Below, piece by piece: positions 27,057 to 35,488 of a DNA stretch of 64,000 bases. Location: the NCBI RefSeq assembly GCF_003966125.1, contig NZ_RXMA01000022.1, positions 27,352 through 91,351 on the forward strand. Reading direction: 5' to 3'. The notes beneath the pieces are model-generated. The model saw nothing but the letters and a program-made list of their open reading frames with translations, ran no database searches and was not told where the DNA came from. This stretch comes from Azospirillum griseum. Lineage in GTDB: Bacteria > Pseudomonadota > Alphaproteobacteria > Azospirillales > Azospirillaceae. The number at the start of each line of letters is the position of its first letter. Position 1 is the stretch's first letter. The translations under genes and the position numbers were made by a program.

Positions 27057-27860
27057 ATGACCGCGAGCGAACCGATCCTGACCGGCGTCCTGCCGTCCTT
27101 CCTGCAAGCCGAGCAAATCGGTCCCGTGGCGGTCCTGCGCCTCAACCGGCCGGAAAAGCGCAACGCGCTGAACGACACCGCCATCCTGGGGCTGGAAGCC
27201 TTCTTCACCGCGCTGCCGGACAGCGTGAAGGCCGTGGTTCTGGCCGCCGAGGGCGACAATTTCTCCGCCGGGCTGGATCTGTCCGAACTGTCGGAACGCA
27301 GCACGGTGGAGGGCGTGTCCCACTCCATGATGTGGCACCGGGTGTTTGAACGGATCGAGTTCGGCCGGGTCCCGGTGGTGTCGGTGCTGAAGGGGGCCGT
27401 CGTCGGCGGCGGGCTGGAACTGGCCTGCGCCACCCACATCCGGGTCGCCGAACGCTCCGCCTATTTCGCCCTGCCGGAAGGCCAGCGCGGCATCTTCGTC
27501 GGAGGGGGCGGTTCCATCCGCCTGCCGCGCCTGATCGGCGCGTCCCGCATGGCCGACATGATGCTGACCGGCCGGGTCCACGACGCCGAAAGCGCCTATG
27601 GCATGGGGCTGGCGCAGTATCTGGTCGAACCGGGCGACGGGTTGGCCAAGGCGATGGAACTGGCGGGCAAGATCGCCGTCAACGCGCCGATCACCAACTT
27701 CGCCGTCATCCACGCCCTGCCCCGCATCGCCGAGGCCGACCCGCGCCAGGGCTTCATGATGGAGGCGCTGATGGCCGCCGTGGCCCAGGGCAGCGACGAC
27801 GCCAAGGACCGGCTGCGCGCCTTCCTGGAAAAGCGCGCCAAGAAAGTCACCGAATTCTGA
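27057..27860 (+). CDS. Crotonase/enoyl-CoA hydratase-family protein
   Basis: A 267-residue crotonase-fold enzyme. It has the family start VLRLNRPEKRNALND, first oxyanion-hole segment DNFSAGLDLSEL and second segment VVGGGLELA, then FALPEGQRGIFVGGGG. It lacks the longer N-terminus and the FGGGFSPLVACD-type segment I recall for feruloyl-CoA hydratase/lyase, so it is not clearly that enzyme. The HSD10-like dehydrogenase gene follows 46 bases later, and feruloyl-CoA synthase is in the same module, so hydration of a cinnamoyl-CoA side chain is the likeliest role. ATG 27057 is used; GTG 27045 is an alternative and neither has a strong ribosome binding site. Confidence 0.8.
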   Translation: MTASEPILTGVLPSFLQAEQIGPVAVLRLNRPEKRNALNDTAILGLEAFFTALPDSVKAVVLAAEGDNFSAGLDLSELSERSTVEGVSHSMMWHRVFERIEFGRVPVVSVLKGAVVGGGLELACATHIRVAERSAYFALPEGQRGIFVGGGGSIRLPRLIGASRMADMMLTGRVHDAESAYGMGLAQYLVEPGDGLAKAMELAGKIAVNAPITNFAVIHALPRIAEADPRQGFMMEALMAAVAQGSDDAKDRLRAFLEKRAKKVTEF

Positions 27861-27906
27861 TGATCCGGTGCCGCCCCGCCGGTGCCACGAACAAGGACAG
27901 CATTCC

Positions 27907-28668
27907 ATGAAGATCCAGGGACAGGCCGCCATCGTCACCGGCGGCGGTTCGGGTTTGGGCGCGGCCACGGCGCGCGCGCTGGCCGCCGCCGGGGCCAAGG
28001 TCGCGGTGTTCGACGTGAACGCGCAGGCCGCCCAGGCGGTCGCGGCGGACATCGGCGGGGTTGCCGTTGTCTGCGACGTGACCGACCCGGCGGGGGCCAC
28101 AACCGCCATCGCCACCGCCCGCGCGGCCCATGGCGCGGCGCGCGTGCTGGTCAACTGCGCGGGAATCGGTGTGGCCAAGCGCATTCTGGGCCGCGACGGC
28201 CCGCAGCCGCTGGAGGATTTCGCCCGCGTCGTTCAGGTCAACCTGATCGGCAGCTTCAACATGCTGCGTCTGGCCAGCGCCGACATGGCGACGCTGGACC
28301 CGTTGGAGGACGGCGAGCGCGGCGTGGTCGTCTCCACCGCCTCGGTTGCGGCGTTCGAGGGGCAGGTCGGCCAGGCCGCCTATGCGGCGTCCAAGGGCGG
28401 CATCGCCGCGCTGACCCTGCCCGCCGCGCGCGAACTGGCGCAGTTCGGCATCCGTGTGCTGGCCGTCGCCCCCGGCCTGTTCCTGACGCCGATGATGCAC
28501 AATCTGCCCGAAGAGGTGCAAGCCAGCCTGGGCGCGTCGATCCCCTTCCCCAAGCGTCTGGGCAAGCCGGAGGAGTTCGCCGATCTGGTGGCCCATTGCG
28601 TCGCCAACCCGGCGCTGAACGGCGAGGTCATCCGCCTGGATGGCGCTCTGCGCCTGCCGCCGCGCTGA
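27907..28668 (+). CDS. SDR dehydrogenase, HSD10-like 3-hydroxyacyl-CoA dehydrogenase
   Basis: A 253-residue short-chain dehydrogenase with the nucleotide-binding motif TGGGSGLG at 11-18 and the catalytic Ser-Tyr-Lys set at about S146, Y159 and K163 (AAYAASKGG). The later segments [16 protein letters not shown] and [16 protein letters not shown] are typical of HSD17B10-type 3-hydroxyacyl-CoA dehydrogenases. Following the crotonase gene, it would oxidise a 3-hydroxyacyl-CoA to the 3-keto form in a beta-oxidation-like route. ATG 27907 is the only well-placed start. The gene converges with the MarR regulator. Confidence 0.82.
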   Translation: MKIQGQAAIVTGGGSGLGAATARALAAAGAKVAVFDVNAQAAQAVAADIGGVAVVCDVTDPAGATTAIATARAAHGAARVLVNCAGIGVAKRILGRDGPQPLEDFARVVQVNLIGSFNMLRLASADMATLDPLEDGERGVVVSTASVAAFEGQVGQAAYAASKGGIAALTLPAARELAQFGIRVLAVAPGLFLTPMMHNLPEEVQASLGASIPFPKRLGKPEEFADLVAHCVANPALNGEVIRLDGALRLPPR

Positions 28669-28765
28669 GGCTTCGCCGCAGAGGCGTCAGAGCGGGGCTG
28701 CGCCCGGTCGGTCCGGCACCACACCGACCGGGCGCACGCAATCCCCCATCCGGCGGATTTGGCCG

Positions 28766-29371
28766 TCAGGCGGGTTCGGCGGCGGCCTTGGCCGGGCGGC
28801 GTCCGCGCGGCTTGGCGGCGGGCGGCGGCAGTTCGGCGAGATCGGCCTCGTCCAGGCCGTCCCCGCCGCCAAAGCCGTCCAGACCGTTCAGCAGGGCCAA
28901 AAGCTGGCTGCGGCCATCGGCCCCCAGCTTGTCGGCGATGCGCCGCTCGTGCTGTTCCCACAGGGCGGTCAGGTCCTTCAGCAGCGCGGTTCCCTTGGCG
29001 GTCAGGTGCAGCGCGTGCGACCGGCGGTCGGTCGCCGCCATCTTGCGCTTGACCAGCCCGCGATCCTCCAGGGAATCCAGCAGCGGCACGAAGTTGGTCC
29101 GCTTGATGCTGAGCGCGGCGCTGACCTGCGATTGCTTCAGCCCCGGATTCCGCCCGACGATCACCAGAACCGAAAACTGCGCCGGTCGCAGATCGGCGGT
29201 GGCGAAGGTGGCGATGAAATCGGCGAACACCGCCATCTGCGCGCGTTTCAGCAGAAAGCCCACCGATTCGCCCAACAGCCCGTAATCGATGGCCCCGTCG
29301 GCCTCCGGCTCCGTGGCGGTGGACAGGACGGGCGCGGCGGCGGCGCGGCGGGTCGGACGGCGGTCGGTCAT
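28766..29371 (-). CDS. MarR-family regulator of the hydroxycinnamate module
   Basis: A 201-residue winged-helix regulator. The DNA-binding domain spans about residues 55-125, with LRPAQFSVLVIVGRNPGLKQ, RTNFVPLLDSLEDRGLVKRK and the wing TDRRSHALHLTAKG. The C-terminus is unusually long, ending in a proline- and lysine-rich tail (PPPAAKPRGRRPAKAA) not needed for the fold. It is divergent from the amidohydrolase gene. MarR regulators in ferulate clusters (FerR/FerC type) repress until the CoA-thioester appears. A shared AT-rich motif in three promoters of the module is consistent with that. Effector identity is inferred. Confidence 0.85.
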   Translation of the reverse strand: MTDRRPTRRAAAAPVLSTATEPEADGAIDYGLLGESVGFLLKRAQMAVFADFIATFATADLRPAQFSVLVIVGRNPGLKQSQVSAALSIKRTNFVPLLDSLEDRGLVKRKMAATDRRSHALHLTAKGTALLKDLTALWEQHERRIADKLGADGRSQLLALLNGLDGFGGGDGLDEADLAELPPPAAKPRGRRPAKAAAEPA

Positions 29372-29444
29372 GACGGAACGGCTCTGATTGTGCGGTTGGG
29401 AGCGATCCTAGCAGAGGCCCACGCGATATGGTATCGCCATGAAT

Positions 29445-29459
29445 GTTATAAAATATTAT
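29445..29459. promoter_or_regulatory. AT-rich operator motif between marR and amidohydrolase
   Basis: GTTATAAAATATTAT matches the 15-base motif upstream of the crotonase gene at 12 positions. It sits in the 192-base divergent region about 75 bases before the marR start and about 105 before the amidohydrolase, placed to control both. Confidence 0.5.
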
Positions 29460-29563
29460 AGTGATGATATGTCAACTGTCCGCCCGCCCTGCGACGACGG
29501 ACCACACCCCAACGCTGTCCCGCAAACACTCTCCCCACGCCCAAAGGCCGGAGTCACCCCACC

Positions 29564-30451
29564 ATGAGCAGCCTGATGAACATCGACGAGCTGGTCGCCA
29601 TCGACATCCACACCCACGCCGAAAAATCCTGCCGCGCCCCGCTGCTGGAAGAGGCGCTGGCGATGGAGGAGGCCAAGGCGAAATACTTCAAGAACGATCT
29701 GGGCCAGCCCGGCATCCCGGAGATCGCCGAGTATTACCGCCAGCGCAAGATGGCCTGCGTCATCTTCCCGGTCGATGCCGAATGCTGCACCGGCATGCCG
29801 CGCGTCCCCAACGACGAGGTGGCCGAACTGGTCGCCCAAAACAAGGACGTGATGATCCCGTTCGCCAGCATCGACCCGGCGCGCGGCAAGATGGGCGTGC
29901 GCGAGGCCCGCAAGCTGATCGAGCAATACGGCGTGCGCGGCTTCAAGTTCCATCCCACCGTCCAGGGCTTCTACCCCAACGACCGCATGGCCTACCCGCT
30001 GTACGAGGTCATCGCGGAGTACAAGCTGCCAGCCCTGTTCCACACCGGCCAGACCGGCATCGGGGCGGGCATGCCGGGCGGGGCCGGGCTGCGGCTGAAA
30101 TACTCCAACCCGATGTACATGGACGATGTGGCGGCGGATTTCCCCGACATGCCGATCATCCTCGCCCACCCGTCCTTTCCCTGGCAGGAAGAGGCGCTGG
30201 CCGTCGCCACCCACAAGCCGAACGTCTACATCGACCTGTCGGGCTGGTCGCCGAAATATTTCCCGTCGATCCTGGTGCAGTACGCCAACAGCCTGTTGAA
30301 GCACAAGGTCCTGTTCGGCTCCGACTTCCCGCTCATCACCCCGGATCGCTGGATCGCCGATTTCAACACCCTGAAGATCAAGGACGAGGTGCGCCCCCTG
30401 ATCCTGAAGGAAAACGCCGCCAAGCTGCTGGGCCTGCGCCCGGCCGCCTGA
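29564..30451 (+). CDS. Metal-dependent amidohydrolase-2 family protein
   Basis: A 295-residue TIM-barrel enzyme of the amidohydrolase-2 (ACMSD / gamma-resorcylate decarboxylase) group. Metal ligands are readable: H16 and H18 (IDIHTHAE), H160 (ALFHTGQ), H202 (LAHPSFPW) and D254 (FGSDFP); H130 lies in FKFHPTV. Members of this group are decarboxylases or hydrolases of small aromatic or dienoate acids. It is divergent from marR and inside the ferulate-type module, so a role on an aromatic acid or its CoA-derived intermediate is likely, but reaction and substrate are unknown. A strong terminator follows. Confidence 0.8.
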   Translation: MSSLMNIDELVAIDIHTHAEKSCRAPLLEEALAMEEAKAKYFKNDLGQPGIPEIAEYYRQRKMACVIFPVDAECCTGMPRVPNDEVAELVAQNKDVMIPFASIDPARGKMGVREARKLIEQYGVRGFKFHPTVQGFYPNDRMAYPLYEVIAEYKLPALFHTGQTGIGAGMPGGAGLRLKYSNPMYMDDVAADFPDMPIILAHPSFPWQEEALAVATHKPNVYIDLSGWSPKYFPSILVQYANSLLKHKVLFGSDFPLITPDRWIADFNTLKIKDEVRPLILKENAAKLLGLRPAA

Positions 30452-30503
30452 TCGGGCGGCTTCCCGAAACCGGTCCGCAACACCGGCAACCGGTCCACCA
30501 GCG

Positions 30504-30537
30504 ACGCCCACGGATCCCCCGGATCCGTGGGCGTTTT
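30504..30537 (+). terminator. Rho-independent terminator of the amidohydrolase gene
   Basis: Arms ACGCCCACGGATCC (30504-30517) and GGATCCGTGGGCGT (30521-30534) pair perfectly around a three-base loop and are followed by TTTT. It lies 53 bases after the stop codon. Confidence 0.88.
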
Positions 30538-30570
30538 GGTTTGCCGCGCTGGGACAGGCCGGAGCGGGGC

Positions 30571-30604
30571 AAAAAAGAACCGGGCGCTGGGTAGCACCCG
30601 GTTC
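30571..30604 (-). terminator. Rho-independent terminator of feruloyl-CoA synthase gene
   Basis: On the minus strand GAACCGGG (30604-30597) pairs with CCCGGTTC (30584-30577), with a further GCT/AGC pair inside, followed by six T (30576-30571). It lies 80 bases after the stop of the leftward gene. Confidence 0.88.
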
Positions 30605-30683
30605 AAGGAACTGCGCGGCACGGAAGGGAGACTGCGCAGGATGAAGTCGAGCCAAAAGGAGAATAGGAACCGATGCGTCGGCC

Positions 30684-32540
30684 TCACCCGTCGATGGTGA
30701 TGATGCGGGGGCCGGGCGCGGGGTCGTAGAGCGCCTCGACCAACGCCGCGCGGTTTTTCAGAACGGCGCGCTGGTTGATCGATCCCTTGTCGGTGATCTC
30801 GCCGACGTCCAGGGACGGCGGATCGCTCAACAGCACCGCGCGCGCGATGCGGGTGGAACTGCCGGTGCTGGCGGTGGCCAGGCTGGCCAGCAGCGCGCGG
30901 AACCGTTGCAGCACCGCACGGTCGCCCAACACCTCGTCCAGCGTCGCCGACGGTTCCAGATGCGGGCACAGGTCGCGGCAGGAGGCGGCGTGCGGGAAGA
31001 TGAGGACGGCGATGTCGTCGCGGTCATGCCCGGCGACCACCACATCCTCCACCAGCGGGGCAAAATGCTGGATCACCTGCGCGCGCAGGGTGCCGACGCT
31101 GACCCAGGTTCCGGTCGCCAGCTTGAAATCCTCGGCGATGCGGCCATCGAAGACAAAGCCTTCGTCGATGTTGTCCGGGTCGGCGAAGCGGATGGCGTCG
31201 CCCAGGCAATAGAAGCCTTCGGAATCAAACGCCTTGGCGCTCAACTCCTCCTGCCGCCAATAGCCCGGCGTGACGCTGGGGCTTTTGATGCGGGCCTCCA
31301 GCTTGTCGCCCGACGGAACCAGCTTCACCACCACGCCCGGCTGCGGCAGACCGATGCGGCCCGGCTGGTCGTATTGGCGGTTGGCGTTCAGCGCCATCGG
31401 CCCGGTTTCGGTGGCACCCAGCCCGGTCAGCATGACGATGCGTTCGCCCACCGTGCGGATCGCCAGCTCGTCCAGCTTCTGCCAGACATGCGGGGCCAGC
31501 CCCGCACCGGCGTAGAACATCACCTTGACCCGGCGGAAGAAGCGCTCGCACAGGTCCGGGTCGGCCTCCAGATGCGGCAACAGCGCCTCATAGCCCTTGG
31601 GCACGTTGAAATACAGGGTGGGCGAGACGTCGCGCAGATTGCGCACGGTCACGTCCACGCCGCTGCCCATCGGCTTGCCCTCGTCGATGTAGAGGGTCCC
31701 GCCGTTGTTCAGCGCGATGCCGAAATTGTGGTTGCCGCCAAAGGTGTGATTCCAGGGCAGCCAATCCAGCAAGACCGGCGGTTCGTCGCGCAGGAAGGCG
31801 AAGAGATAGGCCAGGATCTCCTGGTTGCTGCACAGCATGCGTTGGGTGTTGATGACCCCCTTCGGCATGCCGGTGGAACCGGAGGTGAACAGAATCTTGG
31901 CGATGGTGTCCGGCCCGACCGCGTCGTGCGCGGCGTCCACCGCCGCCGTCACCGGGGTGGCGGCCAGATCGTCGAAACGGACAACGCTGAGATCGTCGGG
32001 CGGGTTGCGGGCGATCACCCGCTCGGCGTCCGGCGGCACGGCGACGCGGAAGGCGCGTTCAAAGCGGTGGCCGTCGTCGGCGAACACCAGCCCGGGCGGA
32101 AACAGCCCCAGCACATGGCGCAGCTTGCCGAAATCGCTGCTGACCAGCGAATAGGCGGGCGACACCGGGGCGTAAGGCACGCCGACATATTGGGCGGCCA
32201 GCATCAGCAAGGCGTGTTCGATGCTGTTGTTCGACAGCACCACCACGCCACGGGTGACGGACAGGCCCCGGTCCAGAAACGCCTGACCCAGCGACCGCAC
32301 CCGCTCCAGCGTTTGCGCGTAGGTGAGTTCACGCCACGCCCCACCGGCCCCGCGCTGGGCCAGAAACACCCGGTCGGGGGCCTCGCGCGCCCAATGCTCC
32401 AGGCGCAGCGTCAGCTTGTCGGGGTAGGCGGGCAGCGTTTGGGCCGCCCGCACCAGCGCGCTGCCATCGGGACGATGCTCAACCGAAACATCAAGAGCGC
32501 CCAGGTGAACCGCGCGTGTCGGAATCGTCGTGGTCAACAC
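30684..32540 (-). CDS. fcs: Feruloyl-CoA synthase
   Basis: A 618-residue adenylate-forming enzyme that activates ferulate or related hydroxycinnamates with CoA and ATP. The AMP-binding signature LFTSGSTGMPKGVINTQ lies near residue 218. Its long N-terminal segment, the WLPWNHTFGGNHNFG block, the GLGATETGPMA motif and the EDFKLATGTWVSVG hinge with its active lysine are characteristic of feruloyl-CoA synthases rather than fatty-acid ligases. GTG 32540 (or TTG 32537) is preferred because GGGAGG lies just upstream; ATG 32594 would begin directly against the operator motif at 32593-32615. It is monocistronic and divergent from a GntR gene. Confidence 0.87.
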   Translation of the reverse strand: MLTTTIPTRAVHLGALDVSVEHRPDGSALVRAAQTLPAYPDKLTLRLEHWAREAPDRVFLAQRGAGGAWRELTYAQTLERVRSLGQAFLDRGLSVTRGVVVLSNNSIEHALLMLAAQYVGVPYAPVSPAYSLVSSDFGKLRHVLGLFPPGLVFADDGHRFERAFRVAVPPDAERVIARNPPDDLSVVRFDDLAATPVTAAVDAAHDAVGPDTIAKILFTSGSTGMPKGVINTQRMLCSNQEILAYLFAFLRDEPPVLLDWLPWNHTFGGNHNFGIALNNGGTLYIDEGKPMGSGVDVTVRNLRDVSPTLYFNVPKGYEALLPHLEADPDLCERFFRRVKVMFYAGAGLAPHVWQKLDELAIRTVGERIVMLTGLGATETGPMALNANRQYDQPGRIGLPQPGVVVKLVPSGDKLEARIKSPSVTPGYWRQEELSAKAFDSEGFYCLGDAIRFADPDNIDEGFVFDGRIAEDFKLATGTWVSVGTLRAQVIQHFAPLVEDVVVAGHDRDDIAVLIFPHAASCRDLCPHLEPSATLDEVLGDRAVLQRFRALLASLATASTGSSTRIARAVLLSDPPSLDVGEITDKGSINQRAVLKNRAALVEALYDPAPGPRIITIDG

Positions 32541-32592
32541 GTCCTCCCTTTGGCCTGGCTGCGGGTCTGCGCCGCGCATTTTTGAAATTCTC

Positions 32593-32615
32593 AATAACTG
32601 TTATTATTCATACCA
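32593..32615 (-). promoter_or_regulatory. AT-rich operator motif before feruloyl-CoA synthase
   Basis: AATAAC-t-GTTATT (32593-32605) is a perfect palindrome, and the run TAACTGTTATTA is identical to that upstream of the crotonase gene at 27006-27017. The match supports common control of both transcripts by the MarR protein. Confidence 0.55.
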
Positions 32616-32678
32616 ATTTGGTTGACGGAGTCAATGGTCGTGATGCGCAATTTTTCGCTCAGAATCGCCAAAATCCGG

Positions 32679-32692
32679 ATTTTCGACAAAAT
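32679..32692 (+). promoter_or_regulatory. Candidate operator before GntR gene
   Basis: ATTTT-CGAC-AAAAT is a palindromic site 67 bases before the GntR start. A related TTTTT-ATCGAC-AAAAA occurs at 37375-37390 in the cyclase/MFS divergent promoter, suggesting both bind this regulator. Confidence 0.4.
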
Positions 32693-32758
32693 CGCCTTGA
32701 CGGCGGCGGCTGGCCTTTCGATCTTCCGACCAGAGGCATAGGACTGGAGCAGCGGGCG

Positions 32759-33424
32759 ATGGCCGACACCCCCACCGAAGACACGTTGGCGAACGTCGCG
32801 GTTCAGCGGATCATCGACGACATCGTGTCCGGCCAGCTCGAACCCTGCGCCAAACTGCGAATCGAATCGCTGAAGGAGCAGTACGGGATGGGGGCCTCGC
32901 CGCTGCGCGAGGCGTTGTCGCGCCTGAGCACGCTGGGATTCGTCACCAACGAAAGCCATCGAGGATTCCGCGTCGCCCCGATGTCGCAAGCCGATCTGGA
33001 AGACATCACCCTCAACCGCCGCATGGTGGAGCGCGAAGCGCTGCTGCGGTCCCTAACCCGCGACGATGACGAATGGGAGGTCGGGGTGGTCGCCGCCTAC
33101 ACCCGGCTGGAACGCACGGTGGAACGGTTGCGCACCGGCCAGGGGGCCGACGGCGCGGATCTGGAACGGGCGCACAAGCAGTTCCACACCGCCATCGTCG
33201 CCCATTGCGGCTCGCCCCGCCTGCTGGGCCTGCACGACACGCTGTACGATCAGGCCCAGCGGTATCGCCGCTTGATGATGCGCGGGATCCAGGATCTCGA
33301 CGAGTTCCTGGCCCACCACACCGCCTTGTTGAAAGCCCTGCTGGGCGGCGACGCCGACGCGGCGGTCCACGCGCTGACCGACCATCTCAACCTGACCTTG
33401 ACGTCGGTCTACCCGAACGATTGA
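32759..33424 (+). CDS. GntR-family (FCD) transcriptional regulator
   Basis: A 221-residue regulator. The winged-helix domain (about 8-80) contains AVQRIIDDIVSGQLEPCAKLRI and ASPLREALSRLSTLGFVTNE; the C-terminal FCD helices contain HKQFHTAIVAHCGS and FLAHHTALLKALL with the usual histidines. ATG 32759 has GGAG upstream. The gene is divergent from feruloyl-CoA synthase and converges with the solute-binding protein gene. It most likely controls the module that follows (34423-38886), as one candidate operator is shared. Effector unknown. Confidence 0.85.
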   Translation: MADTPTEDTLANVAVQRIIDDIVSGQLEPCAKLRIESLKEQYGMGASPLREALSRLSTLGFVTNESHRGFRVAPMSQADLEDITLNRRMVEREALLRSLTRDDDEWEVGVVAAYTRLERTVERLRTGQGADGADLERAHKQFHTAIVAHCGSPRLLGLHDTLYDQAQRYRRLMMRGIQDLDEFLAHHTALLKALLGGDADAAVHALTDHLNLTLTSVYPND

Positions 33425-33442
33425 TTCGGCAGGGCGCGGGCC

Positions 33443-34213
33443 TCACCGCACATAGGCCCGCATGCTGCTGTCGATGAACCCCTCGGCGACCAGCGCTTGC
33501 GCGGCCTGCTCCAACCGCTCGCGCAGCTTGACCTGCGGCGATGCCTTGGACAGGTAAAGCCACACCTCCAGGCTGTTGACCACCAGCGGCGGGGCGAAGC
33601 TGGCGCGCGACAGCCCCATTTGCGCGGCTTCGAAATACAGCCCCATCTCCGGCCCGATCACCGCGTCCACCCGGCCAGCCATCAGCAGATTCAGCCCATT
33701 GTTGTAGCTGGAAATCTCCTGTTTGCGGATCGCCGGATTGTCGGCGATGCGCGGGTCATAGGCGGCACCGCGCAACGTGGCGATGGTTTTGCCCTCCAAC
33801 CCGGCGAGGCTCCCGATCGCGCCGCCCGGACGGCTGAGGATGATCGTGGACAGCGGTTGCATCGGGGCCAGACGATGGCCTATCGCGTCCGCCGCCGGGG
33901 AGGCAACCATCCCGGCCAAATCGGCCTGCCCCTCGGTCATCATCGGCGGGATGCGCACGCGCGGCAACAGCATCGGTTCCACCGCCATCGACACCCGCTT
34001 GCCTAACGCAACCGCCACATCAACCGCCGCCCCGATGGGCGCACCATCCGCCCCCTTCATGCCGAAGGGAGGAGCGTCGATCACCGCCACTTTCAGGACC
34101 TGGGCGGTTGCGGCCCCGACACACGCCAGCGCCAAAACACTCAACACGGCGACACGCAAGGCGGCGACCGCGCCGCGCCGACAGGACACAGCAATAGTTC
34201 GAATCAAAAGCAT
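33443..34213 (-). CDS. Periplasmic solute-binding protein, SBP_bac_3 type, without ABC partner
   Basis: A 256-residue secreted protein with a cleavable signal (hydrophobic run ending ALACVGAATA near residue 38) and a family-3 solute-binding fold: KVAVIDAPPFGMKGADG at the start, LAGLEGKTIATLRGAAYD in the middle and VDAVIGPEMGLYFEA later. Such proteins bind amino acids or small organic acids. No ABC permease or ATPase is adjacent, so it may serve a distant transporter or act as a sensor subunit. ATG 34213 follows AGGGGAAA. It converges with the GntR gene and follows the outer-membrane channel gene on the same strand after a terminator. Confidence 0.8.
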   Translation of the reverse strand: MLLIRTIAVSCRRGAVAALRVAVLSVLALACVGAATAQVLKVAVIDAPPFGMKGADGAPIGAAVDVAVALGKRVSMAVEPMLLPRVRIPPMMTEGQADLAGMVASPAADAIGHRLAPMQPLSTIILSRPGGAIGSLAGLEGKTIATLRGAAYDPRIADNPAIRKQEISSYNNGLNLLMAGRVDAVIGPEMGLYFEAAQMGLSRASFAPPLVVNSLEVWLYLSKASPQVKLRERLEQAAQALVAEGFIDSSMRAYVR

Positions 34214-34320
34214 GGACGTTTCCCCTTGTGTTTGTGATTGGGTGTTCTTGGGTTGGTTCACGGGCCGTGATCGGCCTTCTTTGAAACGAGTGTCCTGAAA
34301 CCACTGTATCGAAAGACAAA

Positions 34321-34348
34321 CAGCCCGTCTGCGGACGCAGACGGGCTG
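34321..34348 (-). terminator. Terminator of the outer-membrane channel gene
   Basis: CAGCCCGTCTGCG (34321-34333) and CGCAGACGGGCTG (34336-34348) pair perfectly. Reading leftward the hairpin is followed by TTTGTCTTTC, giving a moderate T-rich tail. It separates the channel gene from the binding-protein gene. Confidence 0.75.
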
Positions 34349-34422
34349 TGTGCGCCCCTTGGCAAGTGACGGTCGGAGTGATCCGCGACCAGGCCATAAA
34401 CCCGGTCAGGACCGCGCGTGGT

Positions 34423-35346
34423 TCAGAATTTGTAGTTGGCGTTCAGCCAGAATTTGGTTCCGCCATAGGTGTTGCGGGCCATCACCTCGCTCGTCACCAT
34501 GCCGGTGAAGCGCACCGGCCCGATCTGCCGACCGACCAGACCACCCAAGGCAAGCTGTTCGGGTTCCTTGAAGATGGCTCCGCCGAAGGTGGCGCGGCCG
34601 CCGGTGTTGCTGTCGGCCGTCACCTGCTTCTGATAATAGCCGACCGGACCGATGGTCCACTCGTCGATGGTCTTGGTCACGGTGGCGTTGGCGAACACCT
34701 GATCGCCGGACCGGTAATGGTTGTCGGGGTTGCGCGTGTTGGTGTCGTACAGGATTTGCAGCGACGCGTTCCAACCGTCCTTCAGATAGGTGACGCCGAC
34801 GCTGGGTTCGACCGTCCAGAATTTGCCACCCAGATTGATCGCCGAACCCGCCGACCAATTGCCGATGGGCAGATAGACACCGACACCGGCGGACACGTTG
34901 AACCCATCACCCAGATTCCAGGCCAGATCCAACGGCTGAATCTTGGGGTTGCCAAAGCCGGAGGTGTGCCAGGATCCCAAACGGCCCACCGCCGTGGTGG
35001 TCCGTTTCTGGTGGATGTCGACGTAGGGCGCCATCACAAAGGCCTTGTAGGTGCCGCCCAGCAGCTCGACACCGGGAATCCAGGTCAATTGCACCGAATT
35101 GGACAGGATGTCGGCCTTCTGGCCGTTGTAATGGCCGTTGTTGTCGTACAGCTTGGCCGAATAGAACGCCGTGCGGTTGGTCAGATAGACGCCGGGCGGC
35201 GGGTTCACCGCGATGGGCAGCCCCATGGTCAGTCCGGGCGGAATCATCGGCGCGATGCCGGGTTCGCGCGCCTGGGCCACCCCCGCCGCCACGCCGCAAC
35301 CCATCGCCACCGCGCACAGGCGCGTCAAAAATCCTCGAAACGTCAT
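34423..35346 (-). CDS. SphA/MetA-type outer-membrane channel (phenol meta-pathway family)
   Basis: A 307-residue outer-membrane beta-barrel protein of the SphA family (putative MetA pathway of phenol degradation). A signal peptide ends near residue 27 (AAGVAQA). The mature part has alternating beta-strands, a YLTNRTAFYSAKLYDNNG segment, and ends with the barrel signature LNANYKF. Such channels accompany catabolic genes for aromatic or other hydrophobic substrates and are thought to admit them. ATG 35346 has AGGAGG six bases upstream. It lies downstream of the FAH and cyclase genes on the same strand but behind a terminator, so it may have its own promoter. Confidence 0.8.
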   Translation of the reverse strand: MTFRGFLTRLCAVAMGCGVAAGVAQAREPGIAPMIPPGLTMGLPIAVNPPPGVYLTNRTAFYSAKLYDNNGHYNGQKADILSNSVQLTWIPGVELLGGTYKAFVMAPYVDIHQKRTTTAVGRLGSWHTSGFGNPKIQPLDLAWNLGDGFNVSAGVGVYLPIGNWSAGSAINLGGKFWTVEPSVGVTYLKDGWNASLQILYDTNTRNPDNHYRSGDQVFANATVTKTIDEWTIGPVGYYQKQVTADSNTGGRATFGGAIFKEPEQLALGGLVGRQIGPVRFTGMVTSEVMARNTYGGTKFWLNANYKF

Positions 35347-35455
35347 TTGCGTCCTCCTGCTGATCCTGTTGTTTTTGAAAATCAGCGCGCGTGGGCGCGC
35401 GCCGGGGCAACGCCACGCGTCCACATGGCGGACCAAGCTCAACCGTGCGTGTGTT

Positions 35456-35480
35456 TCAAAAACGGGCCGCCCGGGCGGCC
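35456..35480 (-). terminator. Terminator after the FAH gene
   Basis: GGCCGCCCGGGCGGCC (35465-35480) is a perfect 16-base palindrome. Reading leftward it is followed by CG and five T. It begins nine bases past the FAH-family stop codon. Confidence 0.7.
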
Positions 35481-35488
35481 GCTCCGCC

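Noticed and set aside
27057..27860. Assignment of the crotonase as feruloyl-CoA hydratase/lyase.
   Set aside because: It lacks the N-terminal extension and active-site segment expected of that enzyme; left as crotonase family.
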